Shown in pieces: positions 7,259 to 12,765 of a DNA stretch of 12,765 nt. Origin of the DNA: CAZVFX01 sp964626565 (GTDB lineage: Bacteria > Myxococcota_A > UBA9042 > CAIXZC01). The stretch is from positions 1 to 12,765 of the forward strand of contig CAZVFX010000160.1 of the NCBI GenBank assembly GCA_964626565.1, in the 5' to 3' direction. The notes beneath the pieces were generated by a model. The model was not told where the DNA came from. It saw nothing but the letters and a program-made list of their open reading frames with translations, and did no database searches. A program made the translations under genes and the position numbers. Position 1 is the stretch's first letter, and each line of letters begins with the position of its first letter.

Positions 7259-9558
7259 TGCGGCCCCACTGCGGGGTCAGCCCGGAACATTTCGCAGAGC
7301 CTCTGGTGTCCGCGTTTGCACCCCGCGGCCAGAATCCGCCGCCTCGCAAGGTCCCCTTCGGGTCCGTCCGGCGCGGGCAGCAACTCGTTGTCGACGATCA
7401 TTAAAGTAAGCATCAAGTCAGCGGCCATGGCCTCTTCTCGGGTGAGTGGATCCGCAATGGCGCAATCCAGATTCGCCCTCAGCTCCTTCTCTATGGTGCG
7501 CTGCAGCAGATCCTGGCGGCTGGCGGGGTTCACCATGGCGAGCGAGCGGAACGCCTTGCCCATGTGGGTGGCCACCTTCGCCAGACAGCGGCCCCCTTTG
7601 CCGGTGTAGCGAGCCAGGTCCGGGGATTCCCAGGTATATCCCGACATGTCCGGCCCACTGGAGTAGGGCACTGTCAGGCCGCCGGCCTTCCCCACCACGA
7701 CTTCGGTGACCAACGCCTGGCCTGCGAACCAGACCAGCGCGTCGAGTTGGCCGACCTGTCTTGCCAACGCGGCGGCATCCTGGTCCTTTCCTGCAAGCGC
7801 GGCGGACAGCAGATGCGGCTGGACCTTGAGCACCGCTAGCAGATGGCCCGCCTTTCGGCTCTTCTGCTGGCCGAACACTTTGGCCGGGTCCGCACCGATG
7901 CCTCCCCACACCTTGCCCTTGCCATCAGCGGCCCGGACCTCATACATCATGGAACCGCCCAGCAACTCCTCAAGCAGTGAAAAATTCAGGTCCGCCCCAC
8001 CGGTTGCCGCAGCCGGCACTTCCGAGGTAAACGCGAAGCTGACGGGTGACTCCGCGTTGGCGGGGTCCAAACCACGGAGTGACAGACTCACAGACGAAGG
8101 CAGCCACTGCTCCGCCCTATCGGCGAGACCGCCTTCTTGGGCCGCCCACTTCCACAGGCCGCCGCTACCCCGAACGAAGGAGTAGAGATAGCAGGACGTT
8201 CCGCAGTTGTGGAAGGCCATCTGGCTGTCGCTCACATCCCTCCACTGCTCAAGGAACGAAGGGATCTCGACCGCCCTGAAGTAGGCCCCCAGGTCAAAGG
8301 TGATCGACAAGTCTACCGCACCCGGCTTCAGCGGGTCCGGGGCCGCAGAGCCGGTCTTGATTCCTTCCCGTACGACTTTGATCCCATATTCGGTGAGGCT
8401 GGCAACCGCCTTGAAGCGAAGGCCGGTCTTCACATCAACGCTCACGGCAAGGTCGTCGACTTCGGCGCCCTCCGGCGACATAAGCAGGCCCGCGCTCTGG
8501 GCCGCGCTTACCGCCCGGGCAAGCATCGCTTGTTTCTGGTCGGCGGGTGCATATTCAAGCCCGGTGACCGCGGCTGCGACCGCCAGTTGCAACGTCAGGT
8601 CTCGCATCATCCACGGGCGAAAATAGGCCACTGCGAAAGGTTCCCCGGACGCGGCGTAGTCGAGAGCCGGAGTGAGGGGCAGATTCACAACGGAAGGGGA
8701 GCGCCCGAGATTCTGCCGCCAGTGGGCCAGAACACCCTCTTTCAAGAGGTCGTAATCGAATGTTTCAAACGCAGTCATCTCCAGGCGCACGTGCCCTTCC
8801 TCGGGGATAACCGCGAGGCAGCCTTCCAGCAACCCGGGCACGAACAACGCCCCGCCCTTCAGTTCCTTCCAGTCGTCGGCTCCGGCCCGTCGTCTCACTC
8901 CCGCGGCTTCGATGGCAGCGACCACCGACGCAGCCAGGGCCGCGGTGTCGCTGGCAGGCAGCAGAACCCGATGTGCAATACCGGGCCCGCCTTCGTGAAG
9001 ATGACTGAACGCCATGAACCGGGCGGCCATGGCGACCGGACCGGGGTTGGGTTCGAACAGCGCGGCGACTATGGGCCTCGTTTCATCCAGTCCTTCCAGC
9101 GGCGGCAACTCCGTGTCCCCTTCGGCCTCTCCCAGACGCAATCGAAAAGCTCTAAGCAGCGTCAACTCGTCAAGAACCTCTACCGGCAGTTGCAGCTCCT
9201 TGGCCACGGGGGCCCAAAAAGGACGCACCGCATCCCCGAACTTCTTCCACTGGGCCGGCCTGATAACCAACACCAGCACAGCCCGATCTCCCGCAGCCTT
9301 CAACAACTCCAGGGTCTGGTTCTTTGGTGCAGGAGGCGGCTCGACCGTCTTCGGAGCCGGGGAGACCGGCTCTGCGTTGTCCGGTCCGGATGCCTTCGCC
9401 GCCACTACTTGCGCCACATCGGCGCCCGGTTGCTCCTTGTTGTCCGCTTCCTCAGCCGCAAGCGCAGCCCCGTCCGTCTGCGCACCCTTTCGACAACCAA
9501 CGGGCAACGCCAGTAAGCATGCTATGGCAATGACGTTCATCCACGATTTGTAGAGCAT
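7255..9558 (-). CDS. Large uncharacterised lipoprotein
   Basis: Predicted envelope protein of 767 residues, function not recognised. A hydrophobic signal (MNVIAIACLLALPVGC) ends at Cys22. Proline at -3 of the lipobox is unusual, but the region is otherwise lipoprotein-like. Residues 23-75 are an Ala/Pro/Glu-rich low-complexity linker. The rest looks globular, with alternating beta strands and helices, no membrane segment, and two cysteines near the end (AAGCKRGHQRLC). GGAGG lies 6 nt before the ATG at 9556-9558. A second ATG at 9561 is 3 nt from it, so the true start could be one codon earlier. An open extension to 9912 would cross the divergent intergenic region and antisense the next gene, and is rejected. 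Its stop overlaps the start of the WYL regulator by 4 nt, indicating co-regulation. Confidence 0.8.
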   Translation of the reverse strand: MLYKSWMNVIAIACLLALPVGCRKGAQTDGAALAAEEADNKEQPGADVAQVVAAKASGPDNAEPVSPAPKTVEPPPAPKNQTLELLKAAGDRAVLVLVIRPAQWKKFGDAVRPFWAPVAKELQLPVEVLDELTLLRAFRLRLGEAEGDTELPPLEGLDETRPIVAALFEPNPGPVAMAARFMAFSHLHEGGPGIAHRVLLPASDTAALAASVVAAIEAAGVRRRAGADDWKELKGGALFVPGLLEGCLAVIPEEGHVRLEMTAFETFDYDLLKEGVLAHWRQNLGRSPSVVNLPLTPALDYAASGEPFAVAYFRPWMMRDLTLQLAVAAAVTGLEYAPADQKQAMLARAVSAAQSAGLLMSPEGAEVDDLAVSVDVKTGLRFKAVASLTEYGIKVVREGIKTGSAAPDPLKPGAVDLSITFDLGAYFRAVEIPSFLEQWRDVSDSQMAFHNCGTSCYLYSFVRGSGGLWKWAAQEGGLADRAEQWLPSSVSLSLRGLDPANAESPVSFAFTSEVPAAATGGADLNFSLLEELLGGSMMYEVRAADGKGKVWGGIGADPAKVFGQQKSRKAGHLLAVLKVQPHLLSAALAGKDQDAAALARQVGQLDALVWFAGQALVTEVVVGKAGGLTVPYSSGPDMSGYTWESPDLARYTGKGGRCLAKVATHMGKAFRSLAMVNPASRQDLLQRTIEKELRANLDCAIADPLTREEAMAADLMLTLMIVDNELLPAPDGPEGDLARRRILAAGCKRGHQRLCEMFRADPAVGPQ

Positions 9559-9612
9559 CATGCTCCTCCGGTTTGGGGGGATGGTAGCGTAGGTTTCGAC
9601 TTGAGGGCCAAC

Positions 9613-9654
9613 TTTTTTTTGGTTTTTTTTTACGCTGGGACACCATCTGTCCCA
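9613..9654. promoter_or_regulatory. T8-GG-T9 tract and 7-bp inverted repeat in a divergent intergenic region
   Basis: The 150 bp between the divergent lipoprotein (9558, -) and hypothetical gene (9709, +) contain T8 (9613-9620), GG, T9 (9623-9631). A perfect inverted repeat follows: TGGGACA (9636-9642), CCATC, TGTCCCA (9648-9654). The T run precedes the hairpin on the plus strand, and on the minus strand the hairpin is followed by A residues, so this is not an intrinsic terminator. On the minus strand the A tracts lie directly upstream of TTGGCC and a TACCAT 19 bp further on. They could therefore act as an UP-type element for the lipoprotein-WYL operon, with the inverted repeat as operator. 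Both roles are inference. Confidence 0.3.
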
Positions 9655-9708
9655 CCCCCCTCTGCAAAATAGTGAGCGTGGTTGACAAACCAGTGGAGGG
9701 TACAACCT

Positions 9709-10161
9709 ATGAGCAACGAAGCTACCGCACTGATGTTCCTTGATGCAGCCAACGTTTTGAGTGACGAGGGGATCGGGTTTTCCCGGTTCGACCCGGGCAC
9801 CGGGCCTTTGTGGGTGGGCACGGTTCACGGCTCCGACGCGTTCTGCAACCTCGAGATCTGCGCCGAACCGGATGGGCACTACGCCGTTGTGCTCAACACC
9901 TGGTTCACCCACACCGGTGGGAGTGAGGAAGATGCCCGGCGGATCCTGTATTGGACATTCGGGCCGATCATGGGTGAAGAGGTGGAGGTGGGACCCCTGA
10001 CTTACGATCCGGACGATGAGTTGTGGAAGTGCGCCATGTTACGGGTTTGCGAGGACTTGAGGCAGATGCAGCGCTGGGTGGAGCACACCTTGAATACCGC
10101 TTGGGCTGCCGGCTTGCAGTTCTCACAGGACCTGCACGCTTTGCCCGCAGCTTCCTGTTAG
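9709..10161 (+). CDS. Hypothetical protein, possibly YbjN / type III chaperone-like fold
   Basis: Soluble acidic protein of 150 residues without signal or membrane segment. The start at 9709 (MSNEATAL) is preferred over an ATG at 9682 because GGAGGGT lies 9 nt before it. The pattern is an N-terminal helix (TALMFLDAANVLSDEG), several strands, a DARRILYWTFG helix, a strand pair around GPLTYDPDDELWKCAMLRV, and a last long helix (EDLRQMQRWVEHTLNTAW). This is reminiscent of YbjN or secretion-chaperone-like alpha/beta proteins, but no diagnostic motif is present, so the family is only a guess. Its TAG overlaps the TAA of the convergent lipoprotein gene (shared 10158-10161). Confidence 0.7.
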   Translation: MSNEATALMFLDAANVLSDEGIGFSRFDPGTGPLWVGTVHGSDAFCNLEICAEPDGHYAVVLNTWFTHTGGSEEDARRILYWTFGPIMGEEVEVGPLTYDPDDELWKCAMLRVCEDLRQMQRWVEHTLNTAWAAGLQFSQDLHALPAASC

Positions 10162-10958
10162 TCACATCCGCCGGTACGGCACATCTGGTTGCCGTCGAAG
10201 TAGTAGCAGCCGGCTTCGTTACCGGCCTCGTATGACATGTCGTAGTTGCTGCCGTCGCTGTAGGTAAGCGAGATGGTGCCCTTCTGCATGGTCCCGCTCA
10301 TGCTCCACGAGCCGCTGGAGCCGCCCTGGCCCGCAGCCCCCCAGTTCATGGTCTCGTTGCCGTACTGATCGCTGCTGGACCCGGAGTAGCTCGATTCACT
10401 GTACTCCCGGTAGCTGCCGTCGGGGCAGAAGCCGTAGCTGCGCTCGGTGCCGCCGCTTCCGGACAATGTCGAACCGCCCGAATATCCCCAGTATTTGCCG
10501 GCGAAGTTCTGGACCAGGGCCGGGTCGCCGGGATTGCCTTTGATCGCGCCCTTTCCGCCGCCGCCTTTTTTGGCGTCCTTGGCAGCTTCTTTCATCGCGT
10601 TGGCGAGGTAGTTCATTCTGCCGTCCGCCGCGCTCATGTCCACGTCCAGGCGCAAATTCTCCTGGCCCAGTTGAGCGTCCAGCTTGTGTTTGCCAACCTG
10701 CAGAACGTAGTGTCCCGGCTGCAGGTAGGAGAAGACGTACTTGCCCATCATATCCGCGTTCGCGGCCGTCACTTCCTGACCTGTCTTGCCGTCGACCAGT
10801 GCGACCCGTTCGCCCACCGCCACGTCGTTGGCCGTCCGGCCCACGTACCCATAGATGCTCCAGCCGGTTTCCGGGCTGCCCGCGGGCACGCCCATGGTGG
10901 CACATCCCAAGCCGTAGAATGCTGCAACGATCGAGAGTAGGACAACTGTCTGTTTCAT
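10158..10958 (-). CDS. Lipoprotein with carboxypeptidase-regulatory-like N-domain and Gly/Ser-rich C-domain
   Basis: Predicted envelope lipoprotein of 266 residues. The start at 10958 has GGAGG 8 nt upstream and opens a signal (MKQTVVLLSIVAAFYGLGC) with Cys19 after LG. An extension to 11009 would cover the promoter. Residues about 32-100 (SIYGYVGRTANDVAVGERVALVDGKTG and so on to the LQPGHYVLQVGKH segment) form a beta-sandwich repeat of the carboxypeptidase-regulatory-like type, common in surface proteins. A Lys/Gly linker (AKKGGGGKGAIKG) follows. The C-terminal part, from about 145, is rich in Gly, Ser and Tyr with alternating hydrophobic residues (AGKYWGYSG, YGFCPDGSYREYS, GSWSMSG, GTISLTYSDG). 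It looks like a small beta-barrel. It is compositionally unlike its neighbours. The substrate or partner is unknown. Confidence 0.8.
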   Translation of the reverse strand: MKQTVVLLSIVAAFYGLGCATMGVPAGSPETGWSIYGYVGRTANDVAVGERVALVDGKTGQEVTAANADMMGKYVFSYLQPGHYVLQVGKHKLDAQLGQENLRLDVDMSAADGRMNYLANAMKEAAKDAKKGGGGKGAIKGNPGDPALVQNFAGKYWGYSGGSTLSGSGGTERSYGFCPDGSYREYSESSYSGSSSDQYGNETMNWGAAGQGGSSGSWSMSGTMQKGTISLTYSDGSNYDMSYEAGNEAGCYYFDGNQMCRTGGCD

Positions 10959-10977
10959 TATGTGCTCCTCCGCTTCG

Positions 10978-11007
10978 GTTCCCGATTGGGACCACAGTAT
11001 CGGGAAC
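10978..11007. promoter_or_regulatory. Candidate operator: perfect 9-bp inverted repeat over the -10 box
   Basis: The arms are GTTCCCGAT (10978-10986) and ATCGGGAAC (10999-11007), exact reverse complements with a 12-bp spacer. Arm centres are 21 bp apart, two helical turns, as expected for a dimeric repressor binding one DNA face. The right arm overlaps the -10 (10996-11001) and the left arm lies just past the predicted start, so binding should repress the lipoprotein gene. One arm lies upstream of the start, so an RNA hairpin is a less likely reading. The regulator is not identified. Confidence 0.5.
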
Positions 11008-11025
11008 AACGGGCCAGGTTGTCAA
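10996..11025 (-). promoter_or_regulatory. Sigma70-type promoter of the 10158-10958 lipoprotein gene
   Basis: On the minus strand a perfect TTGACA (11020-11025) is followed after 18 bp by GATACT (10996-11001, 4 of 6 matches). Transcription would start near 10989, leaving about 30 nt with GGAGG before the ATG. An inverted repeat covers the -10 and start site. Confidence 0.5.
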
Positions 11026-11154
11026 GTCCGGTCCGGACGGCTCAGCGAATCATGAGGCAGAGCAGGCTCGCGTCGCTTTTTTGAACTTTTTTGGTACAAC
11101 CGCGCTGCCAGGGCCCGATAACAGTTACATACCCATCAAACAAGGAGGCGCATC

Positions 11155-11856
11155 ATGTACGTGAATTGGACGGCTGTATTCATCTGTCTTCTGGCAACGG
11201 CTGCATCATGCTCGTCACCCGAGCGAGGCCCGGTACCGATCTTTGCCCGTGACGTCGGCTTTGAAGAAGAAGCCGCACCGGAGGTGCGCGGGCTGTCTGC
11301 AAAAACCGCGGAGGAACCGCCTGTGATCGTGGAGTCCGAGGCAAAACTGTACGATCCGCCGCAAAGGGGAGACCTGGTGATCACTGAACTCATGGTCAAT
11401 CCTCATGCCGTACCCGACCACATGGGCGAATACGTGGAGTTGAAAAGCCTCGCACCCCACACCATCGGTCTCAACGGCCTGGTTCTAAGGGATAACGACG
11501 CGGACTTCCACGTCGTCGAAGGCGAGTTTTCGGTTCCGGAAGGGGGCCTCTTTGTGCTGGCCCGCAGCACGGACTTCAAGAACAACGGAGGCGTCAAGGC
11601 GGACTACGCGTACGGCGGCTCGTTCTCTCTGGCGAACGGTGACGACGAGGTGATCATCGAATACGCAGAGATCACCGTTGACGAAGTGGAGTACGATTCA
11701 ACGTGGGCGATGCCCGACGGCGCGGCGCTGGAGCTTGATCCACTGCTTACGGACCCTGGCTGCAATGATATCGAAGACTTGTGGTGCAAGGCGGAAGTGC
11801 CGTTGGCCGGCGGAGACACGGGCAGCCCGGGGGTGGAGAACAAAGGTTGTGAGTAG
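11155..11856 (+). CDS. Lamin-tail-domain (LTD) lipoprotein
   Basis: Predicted envelope lipoprotein of 233 residues. AAGGAGG lies 6 nt before the ATG. The signal MYVNWTAVFICLLATAASC ends in lipobox AASC with Cys19. A Pro/Glu-rich linker follows to about residue 70. Residues 71-200 match the bacterial lamin-tail domain, an immunoglobulin-like beta-sandwich found on secreted and cell-surface proteins: GDLVITELMVNP at 72-83, GEYVELKS at 91-98, GLVLRDND at about 108-115, SLANGDDEVII at 158-168, and the closing GDTGSPGVENKGC. In longer proteins the domain accompanies nucleases and phosphatases. Here it stands alone, so a structural or binding role at the cell surface is inferred. No confident promoter was found in the 130 bp upstream. 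The gene converges with rph. Confidence 0.87.
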   Translation: MYVNWTAVFICLLATAASCSSPERGPVPIFARDVGFEEEAAPEVRGLSAKTAEEPPVIVESEAKLYDPPQRGDLVITELMVNPHAVPDHMGEYVELKSLAPHTIGLNGLVLRDNDADFHVVEGEFSVPEGGLFVLARSTDFKNNGGVKADYAYGGSFSLANGDDEVIIEYAEITVDEVEYDSTWAMPDGAALELDPLLTDPGCNDIEDLWCKAEVPLAGGDTGSPGVENKGCE

Positions 11857-11863
11857 GGGACGA

Positions 11864-11891
11864 TAGGCTGTAGGCGGTAGGCGGAAGGCGG
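11864..11891. repeat. Heptamer tandem repeat (4 copies)
   Basis: Four contiguous 7-bp units TAGGCTG, TAGGCGG, TAGGCGG, AAGGCGG fill most of the 45-bp gap between the convergent LTD gene and rph. Two copies are identical and the others differ by one base. No terminator hairpin is present in this gap. Confidence 0.75.
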
Positions 11892-11901
11892 AATGAACGG
11901 C

Positions 11902-12627
11902 CTATGCTTCCAGCGCGGTGCGGACAGCATCCTGCTGGAGGGAGAACAACTGCTGGGTTGCGGCGTCGGCATAGTCCAACATGCTGATCAGTTCCGCTTT
12001 CGAAAACGTCGCCTTTTCGCCGGTTCCCTGAACCTCTACGAGGCCGCGGTTTTCGGCAAACACGAAGTTTGTGTCCACGTCGCATCGGCTGTCCTCGTGG
12101 TAGTCGAGGTCGGTGAGGACGTTTCCTGTCCTCAGGCCCACGGAAACCGCCGCGATCTGGGCTTTGAGAATGGACTCGGGGAAGACCCCTTTTGCCGCCA
12201 GGCGGCGAATGGCGATGGCCAGGGCAACCCACCCGCCGGTGATCGATGCGGTGCGGGTGCCGCCATCCGCCTGCAGGACATCGCAGTCCACGTAGATTTG
12301 TCGCTCGCCCATGAGTTCCATGGCGACCGCCTGCCGCAGGCTCCTGGCGATGAGACGCTGGATCTCCTGGGACCGGCCGCCGATGCCCCGTCGCTCCCGG
12401 TTGGCCCGGGGGGCAGTTGACCCCGGCAGCATGGAGTACTCGGCCGTGACCCACCCTTTGCCGCTGCGCCGCATCCAGGGCGGCACCCGCTCGTCCAGGG
12501 ACGCGGTACACAACACCTTGGTTCCGCCCCAGTCCACCAGCACGCTCCCCGCTGCACTATCCACAAAATCGGGCGTGAACTTCACGCTCCGCAAATCTCC
12601 CGCTCCTCTGCCGTCATGCCTGCTCAT
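11902..12627 (-). CDS. rph: Ribonuclease PH
   Basis: Phosphorolytic 3'-5' exoribonuclease that trims tRNA precursors, using phosphate to release nucleoside diphosphates. It works as a hexameric ring in the cytoplasm. The 241 residues match the usual length of about 238. Family hallmarks are VKFTPDFVDSAAGSVLVDWGGTKVLC near the N-terminus (16-40), GRSQEIQRLIARSLRQ at 84-99, DCDVLQADGGTRTASITGG at 114-132, DLDYHEDS at 173-180 with the following acidic D183 and D185 (DVDTNF), and LVEVQGTGE at 196-204. The ATG is preceded by GGGAGAG. No truncation is apparent, unlike the frameshifted rph of E. coli K-12. In many genomes it is followed by the inosine-triphosphatase gene rdgB. Here the downstream gene is on the opposite strand instead. 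Confidence 0.97.
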   Translation of the reverse strand: MSRHDGRGAGDLRSVKFTPDFVDSAAGSVLVDWGGTKVLCTASLDERVPPWMRRSGKGWVTAEYSMLPGSTAPRANRERRGIGGRSQEIQRLIARSLRQAVAMELMGERQIYVDCDVLQADGGTRTASITGGWVALAIAIRRLAAKGVFPESILKAQIAAVSVGLRTGNVLTDLDYHEDSRCDVDTNFVFAENRGLVEVQGTGEKATFSKAELISMLDYADAATQQLFSLQQDAVRTALEA

Positions 12628-12682
12628 GTCACTCTCCCGTACGCCTGACTCCCCGTTGCCGGCGGCAGGCTCGTGTCCTCCT

Positions 12683-12711
12683 CCTATACTTCAATGGGCC
12701 GACCCACGCAA
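12683..12711 (-). promoter_or_regulatory. Possible promoter of rph
   Basis: On the minus strand TTGCGT (12706-12711) and TATAGG (12683-12688, 4 of 6) are spaced by 17 bp. The predicted start lies about 50 nt before the rph ATG. Matches are moderate (3 of 6 at -35). The remaining sequence to the window edge shows nothing further. Confidence 0.3.
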
Positions 12712-12765
12712 TCTCTATTCGCGTACGAGAAAATTGAGCCTCCCCTGATTGGCTTTAGAATGTCT

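Noticed and set aside
8137..9516. 459-codon open frame on the plus strand opposite the large lipoprotein
   Set aside because: It is Arg/Gln/Gly-rich with no domain or ribosome site, and it lies fully antisense to a lipoprotein gene with a clear start and signal peptide. It is a shadow caused by high G+C.
9613..9654. Intrinsic terminator
   Set aside because: The T run comes before the hairpin on the plus strand, and on the minus strand the hairpin is followed by A residues, so neither orientation gives a hairpin followed by a T tract.
9682..9708. TTGACA at 9682-9687 as a -35 box for the 9709 gene
   Set aside because: The only A/T-leaning candidate -10 (TACAAC) is 13 bp away and abuts the start codon, so the spacing and leader are unusable.
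9562..9912. 118-residue N-terminal extension of the large lipoprotein
   Set aside because: It would bury the signal peptide, cross a divergent promoter region and run antisense to the 9709 gene. GGAGG directly precedes the ATG at 9558.
12677..12684. GGAGGAGG ribosome-site-like sequence upstream of rph (minus strand)
   Set aside because: No start codon follows at usable spacing in the rph frame, and the rph ATG at 12627 has its own GGGAG site. It is probably coincidental and overlaps the proposed -10 box.

Overview
The window is GC-rich chromosomal DNA (roughly 60% G+C by eye) from what looks like an uncultured delta-type bacterium, in the Myxococcota / former Deltaproteobacteria range. The pointers are a glutaminyl-tRNA synthetase of the GlnS type, a cysteine-repeat lipoprotein with C(D/N)DG(D/N)PCT repeats and an FGE-like tail, a lamin-tail-domain lipoprotein, and an acidic Pro/Glu/Val linker behind a lipobox. 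The taxonomic call is inference. No tRNA, rRNA, CRISPR array, insertion sequence or phage gene was seen.

Layout from left to right. 21-1709 (-) is glnS with a good sigma70-type promoter. 1710-2115 is a mostly gene-free stretch with one possible 59-residue ORF (1890-2069, +). 2116-4497 (-) is a secreted cysteine-rich lipoprotein ending in a formylglycine-generating-enzyme-like (SUMF1) domain that appears to lack the catalytic cysteines. 4498-4937 holds its promoter, an unassigned open frame, and the promoter of a MntA/HepT (MNT-HEPN) toxin-antitoxin pair at 4938-5566 (+). A class I SAM methyltransferase follows on the same strand (5632-6297). It converges with, and overlaps by 17 nt, a WYL-domain transcription regulator (6281-7258, -). 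That regulator is translationally coupled (ATGA overlap) to a large uncharacterised lipoprotein upstream of it (7255-9558, -).

A 150-bp divergent intergenic region carries phased T tracts and a 7-bp-arm inverted repeat. It separates that operon from a small hypothetical protein (9709-10161, +), whose stop codon overlaps that of a Gly/Ser-rich lipoprotein (10158-10958, -). This lipoprotein has the clearest regulatory region in the window: a TTGACA -35 box and a perfect 9-bp inverted repeat with 21-bp centre spacing sitting on the -10 box. A lamin-tail-domain lipoprotein (11155-11856, +), a heptamer tandem repeat and ribonuclease PH (rph, 11902-12627, -) complete the window.

Functionally it mixes housekeeping RNA/translation genes (glnS, rph) with four envelope lipoproteins and one recognisable stress/defence module (mntA-hepT). 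The most original candidate unit is the coupled lipoprotein-WYL regulator pair. Whether it works with the neighbouring methyltransferase or MNT-HEPN genes cannot be told from this sequence alone.
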